From Purshia tridentata (Eukaryota; Streptophyta; Magnoliopsida; Rosales; Rosaceae), in NCBI GenBank assembly GCA_003254885.1, contig QANT01001588.1:1-64000 (forward strand): a DNA stretch of 64,000 bases. Reading direction: 5' to 3'. Every line of letters starts with the position of its first letter. Position 1 is the first letter of the stretch. The notes beneath the pieces were generated by a model. It ran no database searches and was not told where the DNA came from. It saw only the letters and a list, made by a program, of their open reading frames with translations. Of this stretch, positions 22,571 to 34,513 are shown in pieces. The translations under genes were made by a program, and so were the position numbers.

Positions 22571-24527
22571 ACGAAATTAATCCAAATTTAGTCTGTGACC
22601 TACAAAGTAAAGTTTGAATTCATTCAGTTAATCAGTCCTATAAGAGCAAGAACGGCTCACACAAATTATAGGATATAGGAGAGCTTGACTTCCTATATAA
22701 ACCTTAATGGCACTTGCTTCAATGAAGGAAAATGTTTATGAAAGCTAGATTTGTTTCCATAAACTGTTATCCTCAAAAGAAAATCTACATTTTTATTGGT
22801 CCATTTCTATACAATAGTTCAAACACTCAGCACCCTTGCAGAGAATTTTCACAAGTTGCTAAATTTTAACTCTTTACCATGAATTATAAGCTAGTGAAGC
22901 AAAAGTGAGATAGACATCATCAAATGATATTATGATAACAATAGTTTAACAGCCAAAATACATAAATTAATCTCTTAGCAACAAAAATTCAAGAATCTTT
23001 CATAATAAAAATGTAAAAACTCAAAATTAAATAAACAATAATAATAGAAAAAGAGCATAGCAAATAGCCAAATACAGTAGCTCCAATTGAATATGCTATA
23101 ATAAAGCCCATTGTAAATCATAAGCAATTGGGTTCTCTAATACCCATTAAAGTTCCAATTATGAAGCTTTGTTTTTTCTGAGACATGCAAAGCTTTTTAT
23201 TTCAAGTGGGAAGAAAGAAGCTTTCATGATCAACAGGATACCTGGTGAAAGTTGTTTGCCTCTGACTCTCTCCGCTAAGGCTGCAACTTCTTGTGAGGTA
23301 CCATCTAACCAAAAACCCTCACTCCCTCTTTCTACTTCATCATTTTTGAGTAAAAGAGTTAAAACTTTATACTGCTGCTCAAGTCAAGTTGTACTGGTAG
23401 TTGAGAAACGACGGTTCCCTTTTTAACTGTGATGATATGGATAAGTCATTGATTTACAGAGTTGCCAACAATGAGATGATGTGATAGTCACCCACCCTCT
23501 TAACTGTAAGAAATGTTAACCCACTGCCACTTAATAATATTATCCTCCCTCACTTGACAAAAATGCTTTATATAATAATTCTTGACTTTAGCTCTATATG
23601 TAAGAGAACAGAACACAGATTAAATGATAATAAAGGCGATAAGGACAAATAAGGCAACACTTAGCATGTGCTACCACCACACACACAACCTTGCCTTCAT
23701 TACTATTTTGTCTTCCTCCATCTCAAACACCCTTCATCAGCAATCTTATTACTATGATATAATTGAGATATTTTTTAATATTATGTTTAATACAGGGTGC
23801 CATATTCATCATATATATAACAAAAAAAACAAAAATTGTTGAAATTTCAGACCTCTCTGGTAACTCCTTACTTTTTAGCAGAAAAAATCTCAAAATGAAA
23901 TCTGATGGTAAATAGAAGTTATAGAACCCAAAATGAAAAGTTAAATTCTGCTATTTTACCATCTTAACTTTGAATATTAATTTTATTTTGTAACAAAAAC
24001 AAAAAAAAGTAGAAACATACTTGCATTGCAACTGGGAAGTTATGACTGGTCACTCAGGCATGTATGGAGAATAAATTGTACTGATAAAAAAAAAAAAAAA
24101 ACAAAAAAGCCTCTTTCGCGGAAACAACCTTCAGCAGAAACACGCGGCAAAATTCAATTGGCTCCTTTTTACTCATATACTACACTCGCGCAGCTGCATT
24201 CTCCCCTCCAAAACATACTCCCAACCCGATCCCACCACGTCATTACTAAGATCTAGAAATCGCGGGCCCATGTGACGTGGTACATTTAGAACGGACCACA
24301 TGTAGCTAGAGAAAATAGAGTCATTCGCAGCGGATCACACTCTACTCACATACGAATATAGCCTCCCATAAACTAGTCCGTGTCCTCTCTCTCGGTTCTC
24401 TCTTTATCTCTCTCGCTCTGTAATTTTTTCTCTGTCAATCTCTCTCTGTAATTCGGTTGGAGCCCCAGGGTTTTTGGTCGAGCTCTGCACCTCAGATCTC
24501 GAAGTTTCGCTCCGATCCACTCTCAAG
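22571..24527. promoter_or_regulatory. divergent promoter region of PAP10 and VHA-A
   Basis: About 2 kb between head-to-head genes. The PAP10 side is AT-rich. The VHA-A side has a CT-rich leader (about 24380-24450) typical of TATA-poor plant housekeeping promoters, and the paired bZIP motifs listed separately. I see no gene in between. Confidence 0.6.
24235..24280. promoter_or_regulatory. inverted pair of bZIP sites upstream of VHA-A
   Basis: CCACGTCA at 24235-24242 and its exact reverse complement TGACGTGG at 24273-24280 lie 30 bases apart, about 250-290 bases before the VHA-A start codon. This eight-base word is the C/G-box hybrid bound by bZIP factors and is the same as the mammalian UPR element. 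Binding is inferred from the motif only. Confidence 0.55.
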
Positions 24528-27500
24528 ATGCCGGCTGTGTACGGTTCCCGGATGACCACCTTCGAGGACTCCGAGAAGGAGAGCGAGTATGGCTACGTCC
24601 GCAAGGTACGTGAAGCGTACTCGATTTGAATGGATCAGATTCACTTGCTTCCAGTTTCGTTGAACTCGATATTCAATTTGATCCGCTTTTGTTGTGTTGG
24701 TGATGAATTTTTGAAGTGATTGGATCAGTGCTCTGTTACTGTCAATTCCGTGATTATTGCAATTTTTGTGGTTGATTAATATGTTTAGTTTTGTTTAATT
24801 GATCCAGGCAGTGATATTTTCTATGTTCATTGCGATCAATATTTTTAAATGCTTGATGAATTCAGCTGTTACAATTTGCATTGCGCAAAAAACTGAGTGA
24901 TTGATTAATTGGAGTAGTAAAATCTAATATGAAATTGTATGGAAACACTTTACCTAATTCACTGAGTGCTTTTTGATCGTTGGAGCAGCAAAACTTGAGT
25001 GCTTTTTCCTCAGCTTTCAATCACGAGTTACGTAGTTACACTCTTTTTCTTTTTTCTTTTTTGGTTTTTTGATCTGATTATGTTACTAATGTGTTTATGG
25101 CTTGGTTATCTGGGTATGTCTGTTATGTTTTATTTGATCACTATGATATTATTAGCAGCCGAGTGATGAAAAGTTTGTTGTTGCGTGAATTACTACTGGT
25201 TAATGGATTTGGCAAATATATTTTACAGGTCTCAGGACCAGTTGTCGTTGCAGATGGCATGGCTGGAGCTGCCATGTATGAGCTGGTTCGTGTTGGACAT
25301 GATAATTTGATTGGTGAAATTATTCGGTTAGAAGGGGATTCTGCCACAATCCAAGGTTGCTTGCTTCTTCATCTTTATTCTTTATTATTGTTCGCGTTCA
25401 TAACTGTTTGTGTTTGGCTTCCCTCATTTCAATAAAATATATAGTCGGCTAAAATTTTATGGCTTTGTTATAATAATATGTTATTTCCTCTGCTTATTTC
25501 AGTCTATGAGGAAACAGCTGGGTTGATGGTGAATGATCCTGTTCTACGTACACGCAAGGTGGGTCTGCCGTCTTGTTTTAGCCTCTTTGTTTTTATGTTT
25601 CTTTAATTGCATCAGCTAAAAATTGTTGTATTGATGTTTCAGCCTTTATCAGTAGAGTTGGGACCTGGAATATTGGGAAATATTTTTGATGGAATCCAGG
25701 TTTGTTTGAATATTACTTCGCAGTTTTTTTTTTTGGTTGTGGGAACTAATTTTTTATATTTATTCTTGTAATTTTCTTTTATCCAAAGGAGATTCGTAAA
25801 TTTTTTGAAAAAGAAGTTATTGGACGGAGCAAATTTTTATGTATACCTGCTCCTTTTTTTATTCGTTGTTTCTGGTCATGACAGCGGCCCTTGAAAACTA
25901 TTGCAAAAAGATCTGGTGATGTCTATATCCCACGTGGTGTGTCTGTCCCAGCTCTTGACAAAGATATACTTTGGGAGTTTCAGCCTAAAAAAATAGGTAA
26001 TTTAGTGCAACTTTATGTAATCTATTTAGGAGCGTTAAATAAATTATTGTTAATATGGTTTTTTTTATTTTCAACCACTGATCGCAGGTGAAGGCGATCT
26101 TCTCACTGGTGGTGACTTGTACGCTGTAAGTTCTGTAGCATTGAACTATTGGGTTTTGAAGGACTTTCTGAAGAATATTATACTACCTGAGTATGTTCAT
26201 TTTCTTTCAAATTGCGTCTAAAGTCTGGGCATGGGTAATTTTGCATTGCAGACCGTCTTTGAAAACAGTCTGATGGAGCACCGTGTTGCGCTTCCTCCCG
26301 ATGCTATGGGAAAAATTACTTACATTGCACCACCTGGTCAATATTCATTGAAGGTTTGACTAAGAATTTTGAACTGCTATTTTGATATTCCTTTCTACAA
26401 CCATCACTGTCAACTACGATTTTTATCTTTATACAGTGGGAGCACTATTTTCAGTCCTGAATGGATTATTATGAAGTGTCTGCATTGAATCTTCTTATAT
26501 GCATTTGCAGGATACTGTATTAGAGCTTGAGTTTCAAGGTGTCAAAAAGAAGTTTACTATGCTTCAGGTTCTTAGAGTTTGCTCTTTGGCTTGTGCTTTC
26601 AGAATGTACATACTATTATCATTCATTATTGCAAACTATATTTTGGTATTCATATTTGCAGAGTTGGCCTGTACGTACACCAAGGCCTGTCGCATCAAAG
26701 CTTGCTGCTGATACCCCTCTACTTACTGGGCAGGTAGACTAAGTGTTGTTTGTTTGCTCAACACTTCGATCTCTTGGGATTAGTTGTGTCTGACGATTTT
26801 TTTTTTCCTTTTATCAGCGTGTTCTTGATGCCCTTTTCCCCTCTGTTCTTGGTGGGACTTGTGCCATTCCTGGTGCATTTGGTTGTGGAAAAACAGTTAT
26901 TAGTCAAGCTCTTTCAAAGGTAAACATATCCTTAATTTATTAGAGCCTTCCTATAGTTATTTATAATTTTATATCCTGGGAAGTTGTTTCCTTACTTTGT
27001 AGGGGATGTTTTGCTTATGTGCAGTACTCTAACTCAGACACTGTAGTTTATGTTGGTTGTGGAGAACGAGGAAATGAAATGGCTGAGGTATGCATTTTAA
27101 ACTTACCATAATCAGTTCATTAGTTACCTATTTTAATTGTCTTGGTTTTGATCAGTTCAAAGTAATCAAATGATTCAGGTTCTCATGGATTTTCCTCAAT
27201 TGACAATGACTTTGCCGGATGGCCGTGAAGAATCTGTCATGAAACGTACAACACTTGTGGCCAACACTTCTAACATGCCTGTGGCTGCTCGTGAAGCTTC
27301 AATCTATACTGGTAAACTTTTAAGCTCCATCTAACTAAGGTTAAACTAATGTGATAAAAACTGTGTGAGAGGATAATGCTCAGTTTGTAAGAAAACGCTT
27401 GAAGTCACTGCACTTCACCACCTTTGATGGTCCATTATACTGTATATTGCTCGGAAAGCATAGACATTAATTATGTCTCATATAGGAATTGAATTTTTCT

Positions 27501-29694
27501 AAAGAAATTTTCTGAGCAATGTTGGTCCTGATCTTGTGCAGTGAGTCTGAGTCAATTTATTATTTTAGGCATTGTTTTCATATTTTTCAACTTATGTGTG
27601 AAATTTTCAGGAATCACTATTGCTGAATACTTCAGAGATATGGGCTACAATGTCAGTATGATGGCAGATTCAACATCTCGATGGGCAGAGGCATTGCGTG
27701 AGATTTCTGGGCGGCTGGTAATTTTTCCTCCTTTTTATAACTTATGCTATTGTTATTGATTTGTGGTCTCTGTCTCTCTAAAATAGATGAAATATAATTC
27801 CATCCCTCGTTAATGGCATTTGTCTTGCTCATATATACAGGCAGAAATGCCTGCAGATAGTGGGTATCCTGCTTATTTGGCGGCGCGTTTAGCATCATTT
27901 TATGAACGTGCGGGTAAAGTAAAGTGTCTTGGTGGGCCAGAGCGTACTGGTAGTGTGACAATTGTTGGTGCTGTTTCTCCCCCCGGAGGAGATTTCTCTG
28001 ATCCGGTGACATCTGCAACCCTCAGCATTGTCCAGGTATATTTTTTAATATCATATTTATGCATGAAAGTATAACCAATAGGAGGTGTTGCTGACACCTG
28101 GAAAGTGTCTCCCTTCATAATTCATAAATGCATCACATTCATGACTGATATCAGCAAGAATAAATTTTTGATTAGTTCCACGTGTAGGGTCTATTCCTCT
28201 AGTCTGAGAAAACAACTTTGATTCTCTTTAGCATAATTTGTTATTCTCCTTGGTGATTCTTTACCCTTTTTGCAGGTTTTCTGGGGTCTTGACAAAAAAC
28301 TTGCCCAGAGGAAGCATTTCCCCTCTGTGAACTGGCTTATTTCCTACTCAAAGTACTCAACGGTGTGTTCATAAACTGTTATCCATCATCATTTATGAAA
28401 TCCCCCCCTTTGTTGGTCTCACTGATTGATCTGTATTAATTCTTCATTTCTTTTTGTAGATCGTCTCACTTGTTTCTCTCTGTGTTCTTTGTAGGCATTA
28501 GAGTCTTTCTATGATCAATTTGATCCTGATTTTATCAACATCAGGACAAAGGCACGTGAGGTGTTGCAACGAGAAGATGATTTGAATGAAATTGTCCAAG
28601 TATGTTTTTATTTGCTTGTACTATGAATTAGGTGGTCCTTTAATCATAAGAACAGAAACCATTTGATATACTAGAGTGCTTTCCTTTAAAACTGAAATAC
28701 AAGATACTGTAAAATTTTAAGAGCCAGTAATATTTGGGCTTCGTCATATCAGAATGATATCTGGCCCAAACCCAAGGTTTATCAGATATATATACCGTCT
28801 TATTCTCCCCCATTTCATTTCTTTTTGAGTGATCTATAGGAAAAAAATTCAATGTTCTTTCATCTACCCTCCACTGAAGCCCATGGATATCTGTTTTACT
28901 GCAGCTTGTAGGAAAGGATGCTTTAGCTGAAGGAGATAAGATCACCTTAGACACAGCAAAGCTCTTGAGGGAGGATTATCTCGCACAGAATGCATTTACT
29001 CCGTGAGTTCAAGCTCTCCAGTCCTTCCTTTTGAAACTATATCTAATTTAATTTTTCATATCCTTTTTTTTTTTGGTTGGGCTTGATAAGCTTTATTCAT
29101 TGTTTACGTGTTTTGCACTGGACAGATATGATAAATTTTGCCCTTTCTACAAGTCTGTTTGGATGATGCGGAACATCATCCATTTCTTTAATTTGGCCAA
29201 TCAGGTGAACTGTTTTTCTTTTTCTTTCCTTTGATTTCTGCATTATCAGTATCTTCTGTCTGAAGAATTCATGTCTAGGTTGATTTTAATGGATTATAAA
29301 TATCAAGTCTATTTCTACTGTACATCAAGACTTCTGAATTCAACTTAAAATGGATAATTGAATGAGCAATGGTTGTGGGTCCGTTATTGATGTGATGTGG
29401 CTCAATATGCAGTCAGTAGAGAGGGCAGCTGGAATGGATGGTCAAAAGATCACGTACACCCTAATCAAGCACCGTTTGGGAGATCTCTTTTACCGCCTAG
29501 TGTAAGTAACATTATAATGCTGCACATTTCAAATTTTTAATGGGAAGCAGGTCTTGACTTCCTCACCGGTGAAATACAGGTCTCAAAAATTTGAGGATCC
29601 GGCGGAAGGGGAAGATGTTCTTGTGGGAAAATTCAAGAAGCTACACGAGGACCTGACAAATGGTTTCCGTGCCCTTGAGGATGAAACTCGATGA
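24528..29694 (+). CDS. VHA-A: V-type H+-ATPase catalytic subunit A, 623 aa
   Basis: Twenty exons join in frame to 1872 nt: 24528-24605, 25229-25355, 25503-25558, 25643-25699, 25885-25996, 26088-26125, 26252-26353, 26511-26567, 26662-26733, 26818-26919, 27025-27087, 27179-27311, 27611-27717, 27841-28035, 28276-28362, 28495-28599, 28905-29002, 29126-29204, 29413-29501, 29580-29694. The 623 residues equal the Arabidopsis length. Subunit A hydrolyses ATP in the V1 sector to drive proton pumping into vacuoles and the trans-Golgi network. The Walker A GAFGCGKT is at 252-259 and includes the redox-sensitive cysteine. The A-subunit-specific insert ([19 protein letters not shown] and following) precedes it, and [11 protein letters not shown] and [20 protein letters not shown] follow. 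The protein is intact, and it has no signal peptide, as expected for a peripheral membrane subunit. Confidence 0.99.
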
Positions 29695-30804
29695 TCGAAC
29701 ATCTCAAACCTGTGATTTTAGATTATTCGAGTGGCGTGGCGATGACAGTTTTTGTTACTGTTTTTTGTTGTGCACGAAGGACGGCAGTGTTAGTTTTTAT
29801 GCGATGCCACTTTAGCATTGCTCGTGTGCCAGTTGTTCTAGCTGGGATGTGTAGTTATAATCTTAACTATTGTATTTTCTGTCATTCCCCTTGGGTTGTT
29901 GCCCAGAATAAGAGACTAGATCCCATTCCTTATTTTATGTATCTAATCATTAAGTTATGTATGATTTCCATTTTTTTGGTGGCTGCCCTAATTTGTCTCT
30001 ATTTTTGACTGGAAAAAGAATCCACTCATTCGGGAGACATTCCCTTATGGCCAACAAAGAGAAAAGTAAACGGAAAATAAAGCTGCATACCCTCCTTGGT
30101 GGAACAAGCGTTGGTCTGCTTGACAATTGAGACCGAAACTGGCCTTGAAAAGTATATAAGATCATCTAAGTCATATTTAGGTGACTAAACTAGACGTAGG
30201 TGCATGATCAAGCTTTCCCAAGTGTTACTGCACTGCTTTTTCTATGGTCTCAATCCATAGCCAGCTGCTTTCGAGGGTCAATTAAGTGATGGAGATTTGA
30301 TTCCACTCACTGATGCCCCAATGTCCAAAATTAAAGCTGTGGACCCTCACTACCATGCCTCGATACAAATCCTTAGGGGCAACATTTTGATTTCTCTGCA
30401 TGGAAGGCTCAACTTGGACAGTGATCGATTTCCACTTCATTTATGCATCTAAAGATTCTAAACCAAAAACAGAAAATCAACCACCTTTTTATTCATCCAT
30501 GGTAACTGCTAGTAGAACATGAGCCCTCCCCACTCACAGGAAGAGACTTCCATGAAATCAGTTTATTACTTTCAGCCAAGAACTAACATTGAGATGGCTA
30601 TATGAAGATTTAGAAGCACATGCAAACTGAAGGGCTACATTAAAAGTAATTGAGTTCCAGAAAATCAAGGTGCAAATAAAATGTCAAACATAAGTTGATG
30701 TTTCACATGAACAATTGTTACAGTACCATACATATTGCACCGACTTTAAAATCACAAACGAGACAGTTGATCCTTTGGTTTTCATATTCATAGACTTTGC
30801 TGGA
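29695..30804. other. convergent 3' region between VHA-A and the FAM32A-like gene
   Basis: Holds both 3' UTRs. Apart from these I see no gene or strong repeat. Confidence 0.5.
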
Positions 30805-31570
30805 TCAACCTGGGCCAACTTTAGGAATGTCATAATGCTCACTCATGTTTGCCAGATACTGATTGAAATCCTGAATCCTGTCACGATGGGATTTGTTAGC
30901 TGTCTTGGCCAACCTGTGCGTATCAATTCTCTCTCTCTGCTCTATATATCGTCTCTCTGCGGGTGTGAGATGATCATCATAATGAGCACCCTTCCCATCC
31001 TCGCCTGATTTGTTGGCATCATTTATATCTTCCTCATCAGGATTAGTTGATCCTTCTGTACTTCCACCTACACCAATACCATCTTGAATGATAAAACTAA
31101 CAAAAAGAATATTATTGGAAATTAAAATGGTATGATGAAAAGGAACCAAAATTTTTTGCATCAAGTATTGCAGTAGTAATGGAGGGTACTGGTGATCACA
31201 GAGCCATAGATAGATCAGTATGGTCAGCGTCCCCAGTCCCCCTTTTCCTTTTTGTCAACATCAATGCACAGAGTATGTGTACAAGGAAAAGAGAAAGGCC
31301 AACAACATCAGGTTGCAGGATAACAAGAATTATAGCAAATCTTATACATCTTGTTTATTCTAATAAGTCCACATCCTGCAACAATGAGAAGTATATTGCT
31401 AGATTAAAAATTTCTGAGTTGCCGACCAATGCCAGAATATTAGTTGATCCAACAGTTCCAACCTAACCATAATTGTTATGAGCATGACACTCACAATCAC
31501 TAAGCATATTTCACAATTAAAAAAAATAAAAAGTGGCTCTAAACTTCTTAGGTATCATTAGACTAAGGCA

Positions 31571-31613
<43 letters not shown>

Positions 31614-31954
31614 TTTTACAAAACATATAGTAAACTAAACCTGATGACTGGAAACCTTTCTCAACTTATGTTTGTGTTTTTACGAATACGTGCCTGGCCA
31701 AACCCTTCTCAATTTGCATGACAATAAATAGAGGAGAAAAGACAGCTTTTAAACTTACCAAAAAAATAATAATAATTTCAATTTTGATATCGAAAGGATA
31801 ACTTACCAGCTGAGAGCTCATTTTCTGTGACAATAGATAGTTGATCTTGATGTTTTTTAATTTTCTTTTTCTTCTTGATCCCAGCAGCCTTCACATCTAG
31901 AGCCTTTCCCTTAAGCTTCAGCTTCCCACCAACAACATTCTCGTATCCTGACAT
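30805..31954 (-). CDS. FAM32A-like protein, 141 aa
   Basis: Two coding exons (31807-31954 and 30805-31082) join to 426 nt. A leader exon ends at 32516, and its intron runs to the acceptor just before 31959. The N-terminus MSGYENVVGGKLKLKGKALD and a lysine run (KKKKKIKK) match FAM32A. The conserved C-terminus reads LTPAERRYIEQRERID, LAKTANKSHRDRI and FNQYLANMSEHYDIPKVGPG. FAM32A is a small basic nuclear/nucleolar protein; in human cells it is found in late spliceosomes near the exon ligation site. In plants its role is not well worked out. The middle part is acidic (DEEDINDANKSGEDG). The gene is intact. Confidence 0.95.
31570..31611. repeat. compound (CT)n(AC)n microsatellite in the FAM32A-like intron
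   Basis: About ten CT units pass directly into about ten AC units. It lies between the two coding exons. Confidence 0.95.
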
Positions 31955-33693
31955 GTTTCCTGTCAAAAAGATTAAAAAACAAAAAGTTATATGATAAATC
32001 ACAGACTTTAAAACATCAATGGACAAAGATCATGCGTACAATACATGGCAGAGCACAATCGTAAGTGGAAAAGGAATGAGCATTTGAAATGCAAGTAAGC
32101 ATCGGACAACTATACACTGTCCCGAGAACCAAACACTATCTATAACAAAGAGGGTAAATTGGTGAAGCAATAGAAGACTATACAGCTAGTTAATGGTGTC
32201 CCATCTCAAAACCTCCAAGACACTTTGCTGATGAACCCTCATTAACCAACTCACATAATACAATCAAGCTCAAATGCTCAATTGAACTCAAAGAACCCTA
32301 TTTCCAGGTAATTGGGTTGGCAGCAGTAATCAATTTACCCAATTTGTTCATCCAAATCCAAGAAATACATAAGAACAACCCAAAATAAATGATCATCATC
32401 ATCCTCCTCAACTCGCAAATTATCAGCAGAAAAAACGCAGTAAATTAAGAAAAATTACCACAAATTCTCAGCTGAACATTTAGAAAGCATAAAGTAGGGA
32501 ACCCTAGGATCGTACCTCAAAGCAGAACAGCTGCTCGCTCGCTTCGAAATTCAATCAAAGAATACACCTTTCAAGTTTTACGATTCAATCATCGAACCGC
32601 CCTACGGAATGATTCGGATTCATTTTGTGTTCGACCCGGAAGACTGATTTCCCGGGTTTTGTACCCAACACCCCTAAAAATCATATAACTTTCCAATTTT
32701 GTCCTCGATCAGTGATATGATAACAAATAAAAAAAAAAAATAGCTATAACAACTCCACAAGTTATGTTGTTTGATTTCTTAATGATAAAATTGGAATTTA
32801 ATACTTGCATATCTTTTATGAATTAATTTTTTATTTATTTAAAATAAAAAGATTGAAAATGACATTAGCTCCTCCAACTCCAATGGAGATAGAAGGCAAA
32901 TATTGTTCCATTTATTATAAACATGTAGATTTTTTGTTTAAATATTAGGTTTTACACATTGTCGAACTAACCATCATCATCAATTGTCTTCGACTGTATA
33001 ATACCTAGTCCTTTAATATTGATTTAATTGTATACTATTAATGTGTAATTGTGCATGAGCTGATTGTATTACATTAGTATTGAGGTTAAGACTGGTTTTA
33101 ACCAAGTAGAGGGCTTTGAAGAGGTTTGGTTCTTAAAACAAAAGAAATATAGACCAAATCACCAATTGTTGCAATTGTAAATGTAATAAAATATATATAA
33201 AAGAAGTTGGTTCAAGAATAGCATACAAAATAAATGGATTCAAATAAACCCATACTTAACCAAATCAATAAAAGCAACATTAATAAATTAAATACATAAA
33301 TATGATACAAGAGAAGAAAAATGTATTTCCAAATGACACATGCTCAACACATTGGTATTCTACAAGACTACAACTTATATTAATTTTTTTTACAAAACAA
33401 AAAATTATATTTTGCAGAGGCCACTCTTAGTTTCTTGTATGTTCCACCCTGTGTGGGAATAAGCATAAGATGTTATGCCACAATGAAGTTAACAAAGATT
33501 CCAAGACTTGACTGGAAGCCTGGTGAGTGTGGCAAATACCATATCATCCGTGAGTAATTGGAACACTGGTAGGCCTTCTCTTCATCGTGTAGATTTTGGT
33601 ACTTGGGTTACCTTTCCTTTGTGCACCATCTAAATTGGAGTCTATGCCAATTGCTGAAGTCTAAACATAGTTGTACTCTTCCTTAGAGCTTCT
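31955..33693. other. FAM32A-like 5' leader and upstream intergenic DNA
   Basis: The leader exon is at about 32517-32600, with its intron at 31961-32516. Beyond that the DNA is AT-rich down to the DWF5 fragment. I see no gene in 32650-33690. Confidence 0.5.
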
Positions 33694-34290
33694 CGAGATG
33701 AACCCCACCTGCAGAGTCAGCAATGGCTTTAGCTAAAAGTGCCAGCCTACCTTCTGAATTCTAGCATATGCATCAAATTATAATATGTGATGTGCAGAGA
33801 AGAGATCACTTTTTCAGTTTAGCCTTCCCATGATTAGCCTGGTAAATTATATAATAGATTTACACTCCAACAAAGATGCCAACTTCCATGGCCTCATGCA
33901 ACTAGTTCTGAAGTGCACGAAATTAATAAAGCAGACCAACAAAAGAATGGCTCAACTCATTTCCCATGTACGACAAACAGCAGTGAGACTATATGCACAT
34001 GAAAAATTTCATATTCACAAGAGAATTAAAATACTCACCATCCTGAGGTTAAAAGAAGGCTTGTCTTTGTTTCCCCAGATGCGGTAGTGTATGAAGCGAC
34101 TATCTGTGAGAAATAGAGACGAATCACATTTCTTTTGTCAGCCAATACATATCAAGCTGTATAAAACTGTAAATATAACAAGGATAGCATAATAACTTTC
34201 ATGAGACCAACCACCTCTGATGGAGCTTTCCCCCAAACCAAGCATTTTTCATTTCTTTTGCAAAATTCTTGCCTTTGCCAGTCATATTAT
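33694..34290 (-). pseudogene. truncated DWF5 copy covering exons 9-11
   Basis: On the minus strand, from about 34290 down, the sequence matches the 3' part of exon 9, all of exon 10 and the intron between them, the next intron, and the first 15-20 bases of exon 11 of the intact DWF5 gene (38986-39520). Examples are TTGGTTTGGGGGAAAGCTCC and ATAGTCGCTTCATACACTAC, followed by the same donor (GGATG|GTGAGTATTT). Because introns were copied too, this came from genomic DNA. Exon 9 has drifted (for example CKRNEKCLVWG instead of RRTNGKCLVWG). No exons before 9 or after 11 are seen. It lies just beyond the PPR stop codon and may be transcribed as that gene's 3' flank. Confidence 0.9.
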
Positions 34291-34513
34291 CACACTACCA
34301 ACGACCTGCAAATCCAAAATATGCACAAATCCAAATGGAATGATTACATTTAAAAATCAATCCCAAAGGCCAAAAGGCAATTCAAAGATAACCAATTAAA
34401 CAGAAAATAAATTGAAGTTACAAAAATTACCATTAAAATGCTTGACAGAATATAATTAAGATCATGAATTTCCAGGAAAAGCCATTTGAAGGCATATTTT
34501 AATCATATAGATC

